A stretch of DNA of 64,000 bases. Origin: Azospirillum sp. B21. GTDB taxonomy: Bacteria; Pseudomonadota; Alphaproteobacteria; Azospirillales; Azospirillaceae. Location: the NCBI RefSeq assembly GCF_008364825.1, contig NZ_VTTO01000012.1, positions 62,001 through 126,000 of the forward strand, read 5' to 3'. Below the pieces are notes generated by a model that was given only the letters and a program-made list of their open reading frames with translations, was not told the origin of the DNA and searched no databases. Within the stretch, counting starts at the first letter, position 1. Every line of letters starts with the position of its first letter. Below are positions 52,139 through 60,734 of this stretch, one piece after another. The translations under genes were made by a program, and so were the position numbers.

Positions 52139-52420
52139 ATGGGTCCGGTACAGCTTCCGAGACAAATCGACGAACCACCAACGGTTCTCCTGTGGAACAC
52201 CGATGAGCTTGCGCCCATCGTGCTCCTCCACGTCATCGGTATTTTCACTGGAAACGTGCTGATCATGACGGCGCTCGGCTTTGCCGCCTCGTCTCTCTAC
52301 AAGAGATTTCGCGACGGGCACCCGGACGGTTACTTGCAGCACCTGCTCTATTGGATCGGGTTGATGCCCACGAGCGCGCGCACTATCCGCAATCCGTTCG
52401 CCGATCACTACAAGCCTTGA
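52139..52420 (+). CDS. traL: TraL pilus assembly protein
   Basis: A 93-residue protein starting at 52139 after AAGGGG. The N-terminal polar part leads to one or two hydrophobic segments (IVLLHVIGIFTGNVLIMTAL), then Y-K-R-F-R-D-G-H-P-D-G-Y and the R-N-P-F tail that typifies TraL/VirB3-like proteins of F-type systems. It is first in the order L-E-K-B-V-A, as in SXT/R391. It sits in the inner membrane and works with the TraC ATPase, which is not in this window. Confidence 0.88.
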   Translation: MGPVQLPRQIDEPPTVLLWNTDELAPIVLLHVIGIFTGNVLIMTALGFAASSLYKRFRDGHPDGYLQHLLYWIGLMPTSARTIRNPFADHYKP

Positions 52421-52436
52421 GCCGGGACACGCACAG

Positions 52437-53090
52437 ATGCATTTGAAGGATTTTCTGGCGTCCTGGCAGGGGGCCAGAGCTGAGAACAGGTTCCAGAGGG
52501 CAGCTAACCTCGGCCTTCTCGGCGTCGCCCTCCTGCTGGCCATCAACGCCATCGCCAAAGACAAGACGGTGGTGATCGCCCCGCCGGAACTGACCAAGGC
52601 CGTCGAGGTTTCGCGATCGTCCGCCAATCAGGACTATCTGGAGGCTTGGTCGTGGTCGACGTCCATGCTGCTCGGCAACATCACGCCAGCGAATGCGGAT
52701 TTCGTGCGCAAGGGTCTGGAGCCCCTACTGGCTCCGGACATCTTCCACGGAGTTATGAAGTCTGTGGAAAGCACCATCGACGAAATCAAACACAACCGGA
52801 TCACCGCACGCTTCGATCCGCGCAAAATCATCTATGAGCGGGAGACGAGCAAGTATTTCGTCACCGGATATCGCGTCGTAACGGGGCCTTCTGCCGATGA
52901 GAAGCGTGAGGAGGCAACCTACGAGTACACGTGGACCGTACGGAACTTCCGGCCACAGATCACCTCGGTTACGAACTACGCGGGAGCCGCGCAGACCTCC
53001 GCAGAGAGGGAGCGCCGGCAGCAAATTCAGGAGCGTGCCCAGCGGATCGAAGATCTGAAGGCTCGCAAGAACCAGGAGAACAAGCCGTGA
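52437..53090 (+). CDS. traE: TraE (VirB8-like) transfer protein
   Basis: A 217-residue protein with one N-terminal membrane helix (LGLLGVALLLAINAIA) and a periplasmic domain containing SANQDYLEAWSWSTSMLLGN and ITPANADFV, typical of TraE. The C-terminus is a charged coiled coil rich in R, E and Q. Its stop overlaps the traK start (GTGA). It links inner-membrane components of the channel. Confidence 0.9.
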   Translation: MHLKDFLASWQGARAENRFQRAANLGLLGVALLLAINAIAKDKTVVIAPPELTKAVEVSRSSANQDYLEAWSWSTSMLLGNITPANADFVRKGLEPLLAPDIFHGVMKSVESTIDEIKHNRITARFDPRKIIYERETSKYFVTGYRVVTGPSADEKREEATYEYTWTVRNFRPQITSVTNYAGAAQTSAERERRQQIQERAQRIEDLKARKNQENKP

Positions 53091-54301
53091 AGCGGGTCCA
53101 GCCCATTATCCTGGCCAGCGTGAGCGCCTTCGCCGTTCTCGTCGGACACCAGATCGCACAGGCGCAAACTCCGGAGCTTCCGGTGGCGCCGTTGAGTGAG
53201 ATTGAGGCCGCCTACGATAGTTCCAAGGCCGCCGCTCCGGCCTCCGAGTTGGACACCCTGCAGAAGGCTATCCAGGAGGAGATTGACGCGCGCGGTGGGA
53301 AGCCCAACGTAACGCTGCCTTCTCAAGCTTCCAAGGGTGCTGCACCGGCAACGCCGGTCGCCACGACCCCGCCGCGCTCGGCATCTCCGACCACTCCCGC
53401 CACGACGCAGGCAGTGGTTCGGTCCGGCACCGCGGCGGCTCCGAAGGTTGAAAGCGCAGTGGAGCTTCCGGCCGTGCCTTCCAGTGTCGTTGCTCCAAGC
53501 GCGGCTCCACCGCCCGAGGATCTGGCTGCGATGACCCAGCCGGCCGTTATCACCATCCGCCCTGGCACCACGGAGCTGTTGGCAGTGGCGGAGGGGCACG
53601 CGAACCGCATCGTAACGCCGTTTGCCGAACCGGCGGTCATGACGACAAGCGATGCCAAGTTCAAGGTTTCCGGAAACGTCGTCTACGTGTCCACCACTTC
53701 GCCTGCGACGATCTTCATCACGCCGAAGGGAGATGAGTCCGTGGCGATTCCGCTCGCCCTCGTGCCCCGGCGCGTTCCCCCGCGCGAAATCCAGCTGCAG
53801 CTGCCTCGCGGTGGTGTCTGGAATGCCTCGTTTGCCGCCGGCGGGGTTGGCGCGGCCGGCGCAGCCGTGGCTGGCAACAAGAAGGCGCAGCATTGGGAGG
53901 AGAGTCAGCCGTACGTCGAAACGATCCGGTCGATCATGCGTGAGATTGCACTCGGCACCGTGCCCAGCGGCTATCAAATGCGCGACATGGAGCGTGGCGA
54001 ACAGACCGTCGGGTGTACCGGGCCGGCCGGTGTCACGTTCCAGTTTGGTGGCGGTCAGGTGATGGAAGGGTCACACCTGCAGGTCGTCATCGGCGTTGTC
54101 TCCAACCAGTCAGGATCGTCCGTCGAACTGGCCGAGCCCTGGTGTGCCGGACCGAACGTCGCAGCGGTCGCATATTGGCCGAACAACGTTCTCGCCGCCG
54201 GTCAGTCCACTGAGGTTTTCGTGATCCGTCGCCCAGCACTGCCGTCGGACACCGACGCGCGTCGGCCGTCGCTGCTGACACGAGCGGGAGCGGTCCGGTG
54301 A
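53087..54301 (+). CDS. traK: TraK (VirB9/secretin-like) transfer protein
   Basis: A 404-residue protein from GTG 53087 (after AGGAG), with a Sec signal (ILASVSAFAVLVGHQIAQAQ). A long Pro/Ala/Thr linker (about residues 75-145) precedes the TraK core: I-T-I-R-P-G-T-T-E-L, N-R-I-V-T-P-F, and a C-terminal beta domain around LQVVIGVVSNQSGSSVELAE. The linker makes it longer than F-plasmid TraK. It forms the outer-membrane core complex with TraB and TraV. It overlaps traB by 4 bp (GTGA). Confidence 0.9.
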   Translation: MKRVQPIILASVSAFAVLVGHQIAQAQTPELPVAPLSEIEAAYDSSKAAAPASELDTLQKAIQEEIDARGGKPNVTLPSQASKGAAPATPVATTPPRSASPTTPATTQAVVRSGTAAAPKVESAVELPAVPSSVVAPSAAPPPEDLAAMTQPAVITIRPGTTELLAVAEGHANRIVTPFAEPAVMTTSDAKFKVSGNVVYVSTTSPATIFITPKGDESVAIPLALVPRRVPPREIQLQLPRGGVWNASFAAGGVGAAGAAVAGNKKAQHWEESQPYVETIRSIMREIALGTVPSGYQMRDMERGEQTVGCTGPAGVTFQFGGGQVMEGSHLQVVIGVVSNQSGSSVELAEPWCAGPNVAAVAYWPNNVLAAGQSTEVFVIRRPALPSDTDARRPSLLTRAGAVR

Positions 54302-55782
54302 GCGTACTGAATATCACTGAGCACTGGCGGAACGCGAATCCGACGCTCCGTCGGGTGGTAACCGTCGGTGCGATCGCGACGTGCTTGATCACGCTTGTCG
54401 CGATTTTCCAGCCGGGCGATCGAGTCCGCGCGTCGCGCAAGGACCCGAACGCGATCCAGGAAAATGTGCTGCTCGATAAGAACACGCGGCAGGTGTCTCT
54501 CGACAGCATGGCCGCGCGGATCGAGAACCTCGAAACCAACTTGGCGAAGAAGGAACAGAAGATCGAGCGCCTGGAGGAGGACCTGAAACGCAAGCAGCGC
54601 GAACCGGCGCAGTCCAGCGATCCGGATCGGTCTGCGTCGGATATGCAGCTTCAGGAATTGCAGAAGCGTGTCGGCGACCTTCAGCAAAAGCTCGCGGATC
54701 AGGAGAAAGGCGCGGTGCCGGCGCAGGGCGGCCGCTCGCCTATCGGCCGTGCGCCTACCGAGATGGCGCAGCGTCCGGGGCCGACGCCCGCAGCTCTTCG
54801 CCCGCCTACCGCACCGCCGAGCTCGGCAGAGATGTACGAAAAGAGCGGCCAGCCTTCAGGGCAGGGGCAAGCTGACGGTGCCAAGGTCGAGCGTACCAAC
54901 GCCGCCGCATCCGGGTCACAGGCTGCCGGCGACATCCGGGTGGTGGTTGAGGAGGTGCCAGAGACCCCGGTGGACGAGATCCAGGAGGAAACTGCGCAGA
55001 ACTATCTCCCGTCCGGCTCCATTTTCTCCGGCACCCTCATCACCGGCATGGATGCCCCCACGGGAAACAGTGCCCGGAAGGAGCCGTTTCCCGCCCTCCT
55101 GCGCATTAAGCATGACGCCATCCTGCCGAACCGCTGGAAGGCGGACGTGAAGGAGTGCTTCCTGCTCGCTGCGGGCTTCGGTGATCTGTCCTCTGAGCGC
55201 GCGTATTTGCGCGGAGAGACGATCAGCTGCGTCACTAAGCAAGGGAAGGTGCTCGAAGCAAATTTCCCGGCCTATGCCGTTGGCGAAGACGGTAAGGCAG
55301 GCATCCGCGGGCGCTTGGTGAGCAAGCAGGGACAGGTGATCGGCCGCGCGCTGATGGCTGGCTTTCTTGATGGTGTGAGCAAAGCGTTCGATGTGAAGCC
55401 GGTCCCGGTCCTGGCAACCAGCAACACGGGCAAGTCGCAGTATGCTGACGTGTTTGCGGGTGAGCAATCGCTGCGGTCCGCTGCTTTCGGCGGCGCATCG
55501 TCCGCGCTCGACAAGATCGCTCAGTTCTATCTCGACATGGCGTCCAACATCTTTCCCATCATCGAGGTGGATGCAGGCCGCAAGATCGACCTCATCGCAA
55601 CTCGTGGCATCAGCTTGACCTTCAAGAAGAAGGGGAAGGAGCAGGCGCTCCAGGACATGCGGTTGCCGGGCCAAGGGCAACAAGGCTCCGGCGCCGCGGG
55701 AGGAACTTCCGGGCTCCTGGGGTCGATGTTCGGGTTTGGTGGCAACGGTGCCGGCGGTATGGCCGGTAATGGGCCACGTTGA
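54298..55782 (+). CDS. traB: TraB (VirB10-like) transfer protein
   Basis: A 494-residue protein. The GTG start overlaps the traK stop. One membrane helix (VVTVGAIATCLITLVAIF) is followed by a coiled coil (MAARIENLETNLAKKEQKIE), a Pro-rich spacer and the VirB10-type C-terminal domain (about 230-440; SIFSGTLITGMDAP, ERAYLRGETISCV, VYAVG-type strands). The C-terminus is Gly-rich. It spans the periplasm and senses coupling-protein energy in related systems. Confidence 0.92.
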   Translation: MSVLNITEHWRNANPTLRRVVTVGAIATCLITLVAIFQPGDRVRASRKDPNAIQENVLLDKNTRQVSLDSMAARIENLETNLAKKEQKIERLEEDLKRKQREPAQSSDPDRSASDMQLQELQKRVGDLQQKLADQEKGAVPAQGGRSPIGRAPTEMAQRPGPTPAALRPPTAPPSSAEMYEKSGQPSGQGQADGAKVERTNAAASGSQAAGDIRVVVEEVPETPVDEIQEETAQNYLPSGSIFSGTLITGMDAPTGNSARKEPFPALLRIKHDAILPNRWKADVKECFLLAAGFGDLSSERAYLRGETISCVTKQGKVLEANFPAYAVGEDGKAGIRGRLVSKQGQVIGRALMAGFLDGVSKAFDVKPVPVLATSNTGKSQYADVFAGEQSLRSAAFGGASSALDKIAQFYLDMASNIFPIIEVDAGRKIDLIATRGISLTFKKKGKEQALQDMRLPGQGQQGSGAAGGTSGLLGSMFGFGGNGAGGMAGNGPR

Positions 55783-55789
55783 TGTTTGA

Positions 55790-55816
55790 GAAAGACGTTG
55801 AAAGTCGTTGTCTTTC
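55790..55816. promoter_or_regulatory. 27-bp dyad operator, copy 4 (traV promoter region)
   Basis: GAAAGACGTTGAAAGTCG then TTGTCTTTC, followed by GGCGGCGCGAG. It starts 7 bp after the traB stop and ends 57 bp before traV, so traV-traA can be transcribed separately from traL-B. Confidence 0.8.
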
Positions 55817-55873
55817 GGCGGCGCGAGAAAAATCAGAACGCGGCAAACTGCCCCCGAAACAAGGTTGCGAGAA

Positions 55874-56497
55874 ATGAGCCTAAATTCCTCGAAGGTTATC
55901 GCCTGCCTGGCGCCGCTCCTCCTTGGCGCGTGCTCCAACCTCGGGATCGGGGCTGGCGATTACAGCTGCTCGGGAATGCCGCAAGGTGTCTCCTGCAAGA
56001 GCGCCCGGGAGGTCTATGAGCTGACAAATACCCGCGATGCGGTGAACGGCTTGACGTTAAGCCAGGAGGCCCAGCGCAACACGGAAAGCGCGGCGGAGAC
56101 CGGGTTGGTCCAAACCATGCGGAAAGCGGCAGCGTCCGACCCGTCGGCACTCGGCGGCTCTCCGGTTGGCTACGGCGCGACGCCCGTGGCTTACACCGAC
56201 GATGGCCGTGTGCCGATCCGCACACCCGCTGTCGTCATGCGTGTTTGGATTGCCCCGTATCAGGACAACAAGGGTGATCTGCATATGCCGGGCCTCGTCT
56301 TTAGCGAGGTCGAGCCGCGCAAGTGGCAGGTCGGTCTGCCCGACGCGGCGTCCGGTTCCCCGTCGGCCTTCCGGCCCCTTGAAGCGACTGCTCCCAAGGC
56401 GAAGCCGCCGGCCCACGATAGCGCCCCGGTCCGGCCGGCAAAAGCTGCGGACAAGTCGGAGCACGTTTCCTCAATCCCCGTAAAGCAAGGGAAGTAG
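55874..56497 (+). CDS. traV: TraV lipoprotein of the transfer channel
   Basis: A 207-residue protein starting at 55874. Its signal ends L-L-L-G-A-C-S, a lipobox. Downstream the TraV-type cysteines (Y-S-C-S-G and V-S-C-K-S-A) are followed by the linker and the P-A-V-V-M-R-V-W-I-A-P-Y motif, with W-I-A-P conserved in TraV of SXT and IncA/C systems. It is the VirB7-like outer-membrane lipoprotein that binds TraK. It is 7 bp before traA. Confidence 0.88.
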   Translation: MSLNSSKVIACLAPLLLGACSNLGIGAGDYSCSGMPQGVSCKSAREVYELTNTRDAVNGLTLSQEAQRNTESAAETGLVQTMRKAAASDPSALGGSPVGYGATPVAYTDDGRVPIRTPAVVMRVWIAPYQDNKGDLHMPGLVFSEVEPRKWQVGLPDAASGSPSAFRPLEATAPKAKPPAHDSAPVRPAKAADKSEHVSSIPVKQGK

Positions 56498-56504
56498 CAA
56501 GACC

Positions 56505-56855
56505 ATGAAGCACCGCATTCACCCCAACACGCAGGTCGCGCTGGCGCTCGCGCTGATCGTCGCCTTTACCGCGGGCGATGTGTTCGCTGGCACAGGCGGC
56601 ACGGCGTTCGACGACATCTGGCTGACGCTGACCGATTGGACCCAAGGAACGCTCGGCCGCATCATCGCCGGCTCCATGGTCGTCGTCGGCTTGGTCGGCG
56701 GCGTCGCTCGCCAGAGCCTGATGCCGCTGGGCCTCGGAGTTGGCTCGGGCATGGGTCTTTACAACACCCCCACCGTGATCGATTCGATCATGACCGGTAC
56801 TTTGCCCGTGCAAGTCTCGGAAGTGGTCGCGACCACTCCGGTGCTGCCCATCTAG
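56505..56855 (+). CDS. traA: TraA-type conjugative pilin precursor
   Basis: A 116-residue protein with a signal peptide cleaved after D-V-F-A. The mature part of about 88 residues has two hydrophobic segments (IIAGSMVVVGLVGGVARQ and LMPLGLGVGSGMGLY), the layout of F-type pilins. Its position after traV, rather than before traL, matches SXT/R391-type clusters. It is polymerised into the mating pilus. A strong terminator follows. Confidence 0.88.
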   Translation: MKHRIHPNTQVALALALIVAFTAGDVFAGTGGTAFDDIWLTLTDWTQGTLGRIIAGSMVVVGLVGGVARQSLMPLGLGVGSGMGLYNTPTVIDSIMTGTLPVQVSEVVATTPVLPI

Positions 56856-56885
56856 GACATCTGCACGGACGGGTGGACAGGCAAC

Positions 56886-56914
56886 AAGGGCGCTTCCACA
56901 CCGGAGGCGCCCTT
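56886..56914 (+). terminator. Rho-independent terminator after traA
   Basis: AAGGGCGCTTCC-ACACC-GGAGGCGCCCTT followed by TTA. The 12-bp stem has one mismatch, and the hairpin lies 30 bp after the pilin stop. Confidence 0.85.
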
Positions 56915-56980
56915 TTACTATGTCCGCTCGGAGCCCCACAGTAGCAGGCGGACACTCACGCGACGCGCGGAGGCACCGCC

Positions 56981-57007
56981 AATAGACGATGGTTTTGAGT
57001 GCCTTTC
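56981..57007. promoter_or_regulatory. 27-bp dyad operator, copy 5 (first TSP1 gene)
   Basis: AATAGACGATGGTTTTGAGT then GCCTTTC, followed by AGCGGCGCGAA. The left arm is degraded but the site aligns base for base with copy 6 and lies 90 bp before the start of the first TSP1 gene. Confidence 0.7.
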
Positions 57008-57097
57008 AGCGGCGCGAAGAAAGGCTGCGTTGTGGAACTCTCCAGGCTGCGCGTAACCGCCCTCGGATGGCGGCCTCGCGCCGTGCTGGAGGGGGTT

Positions 57098-58624
57098 ATG
57101 AGAAAAGTCACCGCGGCGCTGCTGCTCTCGATCATCGCCATGCCGCTCGCCGCGTGGGCGCAGAGTGGCCCATTGCTCGAGCTGCGGGTGAAGAATGCCG
57201 GGGAGGCCACGGGGCTGGAAGGAGCAACGTATCCAAGCGTTGTCAGCCCCGCCGCGCCGCGGCCGGACGCGGTGGTGAGCGGCGCCGCCGTCACCATCAC
57301 GGACTTTCGTGATTTGGTGCTCTCGGTCAATGGTGCGCCGGCGGCGGTGACCAGTGTCACCCTGCAGAATGGTGGGGGCAGCGCCGGACGGGCCGAGGCG
57401 CTCGGTCTCTACATGGACAAGCCGCTCGCCGCCACGATCAGCGCCGGGGCGGAACACTTCACGATCACGGGCGACAATTGCTCCGCCGCCCTGCTGGGGC
57501 CACCGGGTGACGCGGGAAGCACCTGCCAGGTGACCGTGCAGCCGCGCGCCAGCTGGTTCGGCCCATTGTCCGGGACACTGCGCCTGAGCACCGGCGGCTA
57601 CACGATGGACGTGCCGCTGTCGGGCACGGCGCGGCATTTCGATCTGCCCAACCTGACGATCACGTCCATCGCGGGCGCACCCACATCGTTGAACGTCGCC
57701 GGGCAGACCGAAGGGGAATGGCGCGTGTCCGCCTCAGCCACCTTTCGGGTCACCAACACGTCGACCGAGGAGGCCACGGACATGCTCGTGGCTTTGTTCG
57801 GTGGAGACAATCCAGGCAGCTTCGAGTTCGTCAGCAACGCGTGCTCGGGGCAATCCCTGGGGATAGGCGCGTCCTGCGATATCACGGTCCGAGCACGCGC
57901 CGATCGCAATGGCAGCTACGCCGGCATGCTCCTGCTCGCGAACCACAACCAGCCCAGTGTTGCGCTCGCAGGGACAGCTACGGGCTTCTTGCCGGTGGCG
58001 TGGAAGACCGCCGTATGGGGGGCGTGTGACAACGCCTGCGGCACATCCAGCCGGTCACGGTCGGTATGGTGTGAGCGCTCTGATGGCGTGACCGTTGCCG
58101 ACAGCTTCTGCGGGGCCGGGAAGCCGCAAACGGTGGAAGCATGCGCCAGCTACGCCACCTGCACCTACGCTTGGCAGGTGGGCGATTGGGGAGGTTGCTC
58201 CGCGTCGTGCGGTGGCGGATGGCGCAGCCGGTCGGTCTGGTGTCGCCGATCAAATGGCGAGCAAGTGGATGGGAGCTATTGTGGGTCTGCACCGGCGTCG
58301 AGCGAGCAGTGTAATACGCATGCCTGCCCAAGGATCGCGATGCAATTCCCCTCCTCCGTTCCGGCGCCCGAAGGATGTGGCCAGTTCCGCATCGAGTTTA
58401 TCAACGTCACTCCATACGCTGGCCGGCAGACGTTTGAGGGGAACTGTGCCATTGCCGGCGATCACGACTGGCCCGGCGGCTACGCATTTGGAAACTATGA
58501 CCGCTGGGTCTGCGATGATGGCAACAACATGCGCCGTGGTTGTGTCGGTCGCTATTGCTCGTGGGCTCGTGGGCCGAATGGTGAGGACATTCAATCCTGT
58601 GCGACCGTTGACTTCCGCTACTAA
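57098..58624 (+). CDS. Exported TSP1-repeat protein A (two repeats, tail type 1)
   Basis: A 508-residue protein starting at 57098 behind GGAGGGGG. It has a Sec signal (MRKVTAALLLSIIAMPLAAW, cleaved after AWA) and two Hydin/choice-of-anchor-like beta domains (about 110-300; HFTITGDNC, RVTNTSTEEATDMLVALFGG). Two thrombospondin type 1 repeats follow (about 302-350 and 356-410: W-K-T-A-V-W-G-A-C and W-G-G-C-S-A-S-C-G-G-G, with R-S-R-S-V-W-C). The tail of about 98 residues has 6-8 cysteines and ends R-G-P-N-G-E-D-I-Q-S-C. It lies after the pilin terminator with its own operator. A pilus-tip, adhesion or mating-contact role is inferred. Confidence 0.85.
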   Translation: MRKVTAALLLSIIAMPLAAWAQSGPLLELRVKNAGEATGLEGATYPSVVSPAAPRPDAVVSGAAVTITDFRDLVLSVNGAPAAVTSVTLQNGGGSAGRAEALGLYMDKPLAATISAGAEHFTITGDNCSAALLGPPGDAGSTCQVTVQPRASWFGPLSGTLRLSTGGYTMDVPLSGTARHFDLPNLTITSIAGAPTSLNVAGQTEGEWRVSASATFRVTNTSTEEATDMLVALFGGDNPGSFEFVSNACSGQSLGIGASCDITVRARADRNGSYAGMLLLANHNQPSVALAGTATGFLPVAWKTAVWGACDNACGTSSRSRSVWCERSDGVTVADSFCGAGKPQTVEACASYATCTYAWQVGDWGGCSASCGGGWRSRSVWCRRSNGEQVDGSYCGSAPASSEQCNTHACPRIAMQFPSSVPAPEGCGQFRIEFINVTPYAGRQTFEGNCAIAGDHDWPGGYAFGNYDRWVCDDGNNMRRGCVGRYCSWARGPNGEDIQSCATVDFRY

Positions 58625-58719
58625 GGCGAGTTGTGCCCGGCCGTGGCGGCATTGCCTATCGCAAGGCCTGTCTTCCGGGGTTCGTAACCTCCGCTTACGC
58701 TAAGAGCGGCGACACCGCC

Positions 58720-58746
58720 GAAAGACGATGGTTTTAGGTGCCTTTC
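58720..58746. promoter_or_regulatory. 27-bp dyad operator, copy 6 (second TSP1 gene)
   Basis: GAAAGACGATGGTTTTAGGT then GCCTTTC, followed by AGCGGCGCGAA, 91 bp before the second TSP1 gene. The distance to the start is the same as for copy 5, because the operator was duplicated with the gene. Confidence 0.8.
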
Positions 58747-58837
58747 AGCGGCGCGAAAAATGGCTGCGTTGTGGAACTCTCCAGGCTGCGCGTAGCCGCC
58801 GTCGGCAGGCAGGTTCGGGCTGTGCTGGAGAGGGTCT

Positions 58838-60445
58838 ATGAGAAAAGTCACCGCGGCCCTGCTGCTCTCGATCATCGCCATGCCGCTCGCTTCCTGGGCG
58901 CAGAGTGGCCCATCGCTTGAGCTGCGGGTGAAGAATGCAGGGGAGGCCACGGGGCCGGAGGGCGCGACGTATCCGAGCGTTGTCAGCCCCGCCGCGCCGC
59001 GGCCGGACGCGGTGGTAAGCGGCGGCGCTGTCACCATCACGGACTTTCGTGATCTGGTGCTCTCGGTCGATGGTGCGCCGGCGGCGGCGACAGGCGTGAT
59101 GCTGCAGAATGGCGGGCGCAGCGCCGGGCGGGCCGAGGCGTTGGGTCTCTACATGGACAAGCCGCTCGCCGCCACGATCAGCGCCGGGGCGGAACACTTC
59201 ACGATCACAGGCGACAACTGCTCCGGCGCCCTGCTCGGGCCGCCGGGCGATGCGGGAAGCACCTGCCAGGTGACAGTGCAGCCGCGCGCCAGCTGGTTCG
59301 GCCCATTGTCCGGGACACTGCGCCTGAGCACCGGCGGCTACACGATGGACGTGCCGCTGTCGGGCACGGCGCGGCATTTCGATCTGCCCAACCTGACGAT
59401 CACGTCCATCGCGGGCGCACCCACATCGTTGAACGTCGCCGGGCAGACCCAAGGGGAATGGCGCGTGTCGACCCCGGCCACGTTCCGGATCACCAACACG
59501 TCCACCGAAGAGTCCACGGACATGCTCGTGGCTTTGTTCGGTGGAGACAATCCAGGCAGCTTCGAGTTCGTCAGCAACGCGTGCTCGGGACAGTCTCTTG
59601 GGGCAGGCGCGTCCTGCGATGTCACGGTCCGAGCACGCGCCGATCGCAATGGCAGCTATGCCGGCACGCTCCTGCTCGCGAACCACAACCAGCCCAGTGT
59701 TGCGCTCGCAGGGACAGCTACGGGCTTTCTGCCCGTTGCCTGGAAGACCGCTGCATGGGGAGCCTGTGAAAACGCCTGCGGCACGTCCAGCCGCTCACGG
59801 TCGGTATGGTGTGAGCGCTCTGATGGCGTAGCCGTTGCCGACAGCTTCTGCGGCTCCGGGAAACCGCAAACGGTGGAAGCATGCACCAGCTACGCCACCT
59901 GCACCTACGCTTGGCGGAGCGGCAACTGGGGAGCCTGTGCCAATGCCTGCGGAGGCTCCAGCCAGAGCCGCTCGGTCTGGTGTGAGCGCTCAGACGGAAC
60001 CTCGGTCGATGGCAGCAACTGCGGCTCGGCCAGCCGGCCAAACGACTCTCAGAGCTGCACCAACTATTCAGGCTGCTCGTACTCCTGGGTGGCGGACGGC
60101 TGGGGCGGTTGCTCTGCCTCGTGCGGCGGCGGCAGCCAGTCGCGCTCGGTTTGGTGCCGACGCTCCGACGGTGCGTCGGTCGATGGCGGCAACTGCGGCT
60201 GGGGCAGCCGGCCAAACGACTCTCAGAGCTGCAACACGCATGGGTGTTGTGTTGGAAATATGGGCCAGGCCTGCGCCCGGTATTGGTGCCAGTCCACCTA
60301 TGGAGACTCCTGCGGTAATTGGATCGCCACGCCGTCTACGTGCGAGCAGTACCGCGGCGGATGGATAACGTCCTGCTCTGAAGGGAACAGCATCTGCTGT
60401 GGCGTTAATGATGGTCGGATCCAGTGCAATGGCAGCTGCCAATAA
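58838..60445 (+). CDS. Exported TSP1-repeat protein B (three repeats, tail type 2)
   Basis: A 535-residue paralogue of the preceding gene. The signal, both beta domains and the first TSP1 repeat are nearly identical. It then has three TSP1 repeats (about 302-350, 356-405 and 408-465: W-G-A-C-E-N-A-C-G, W-G-A-C-A-N-A-C-G-G, W-G-G-C-S-A-S-C-G-G-G) and an unrelated cysteine-rich tail (CVGNMGQACARYWC ... NSICCGVNDGRIQCNGSC). Conserved N-terminus plus divergent tail suggests domain exchange for changing ligand specificity. It is probably surface-exposed or periplasmic. TSP1 repeats are uncommon in bacteria. Confidence 0.85.
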   Translation: MRKVTAALLLSIIAMPLASWAQSGPSLELRVKNAGEATGPEGATYPSVVSPAAPRPDAVVSGGAVTITDFRDLVLSVDGAPAAATGVMLQNGGRSAGRAEALGLYMDKPLAATISAGAEHFTITGDNCSGALLGPPGDAGSTCQVTVQPRASWFGPLSGTLRLSTGGYTMDVPLSGTARHFDLPNLTITSIAGAPTSLNVAGQTQGEWRVSTPATFRITNTSTEESTDMLVALFGGDNPGSFEFVSNACSGQSLGAGASCDVTVRARADRNGSYAGTLLLANHNQPSVALAGTATGFLPVAWKTAAWGACENACGTSSRSRSVWCERSDGVAVADSFCGSGKPQTVEACTSYATCTYAWRSGNWGACANACGGSSQSRSVWCERSDGTSVDGSNCGSASRPNDSQSCTNYSGCSYSWVADGWGGCSASCGGGSQSRSVWCRRSDGASVDGGNCGWGSRPNDSQSCNTHGCCVGNMGQACARYWCQSTYGDSCGNWIATPSTCEQYRGGWITSCSEGNSICCGVNDGRIQCNGSCQ

Positions 60446-60460
60446 GCGCTGCCTAGCGGT

Positions 60461-60697
60461 GAACTCGCACACCGTCTACTGGGGGGACTGCGCCAACACC
60501 TGCGGCGCCCTCGACAGGCTGGCATCAACAACCTGCGCCGCGGCTGTGTCGGCTGCAACTGCTCTTGGGGTCGTGGGCCGAATGGCAAGGAGATTCGAAG
60601 CTGTGCAATCGTTGACTTCCGCGAACAGGGGGAACTGGCCTCAGTCCTGGCGACGGTGCATATCGCGGGCACGGTCTTGCGGCGCTCCTCTCCATGA
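60461..60697 (+). pseudogene. Decayed third TSP1/tail cassette
   Basis: Directly after gene B, one frame reads V-Y-W-G-D-C-A-N-T-C-G (a TSP1 start). Another then reads NNLRRGCVGCNCSWGRGPNG then K-E-I-R-S-C-A-I-V-D-F-R-E, clearly related to the tail of protein A (NNMRRGCVGRYCSWARGPNG). The two are joined by a frameshift and have no start, so this is a gene relic or a silent tail cassette. It stops at 60697. Confidence 0.75.
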
Positions 60698-60734
60698 ACA
60701 CGCCAACCGGCTGAGGTCCACAGCCCTCGCCGTT

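Noticed and set aside
57098..60697. Shufflon-type inversion system for the TSP1 tails
   Set aside because: No tyrosine or serine invertase gene and no inverted repeats flanking the tails were seen; gene duplication with domain exchange is simpler.
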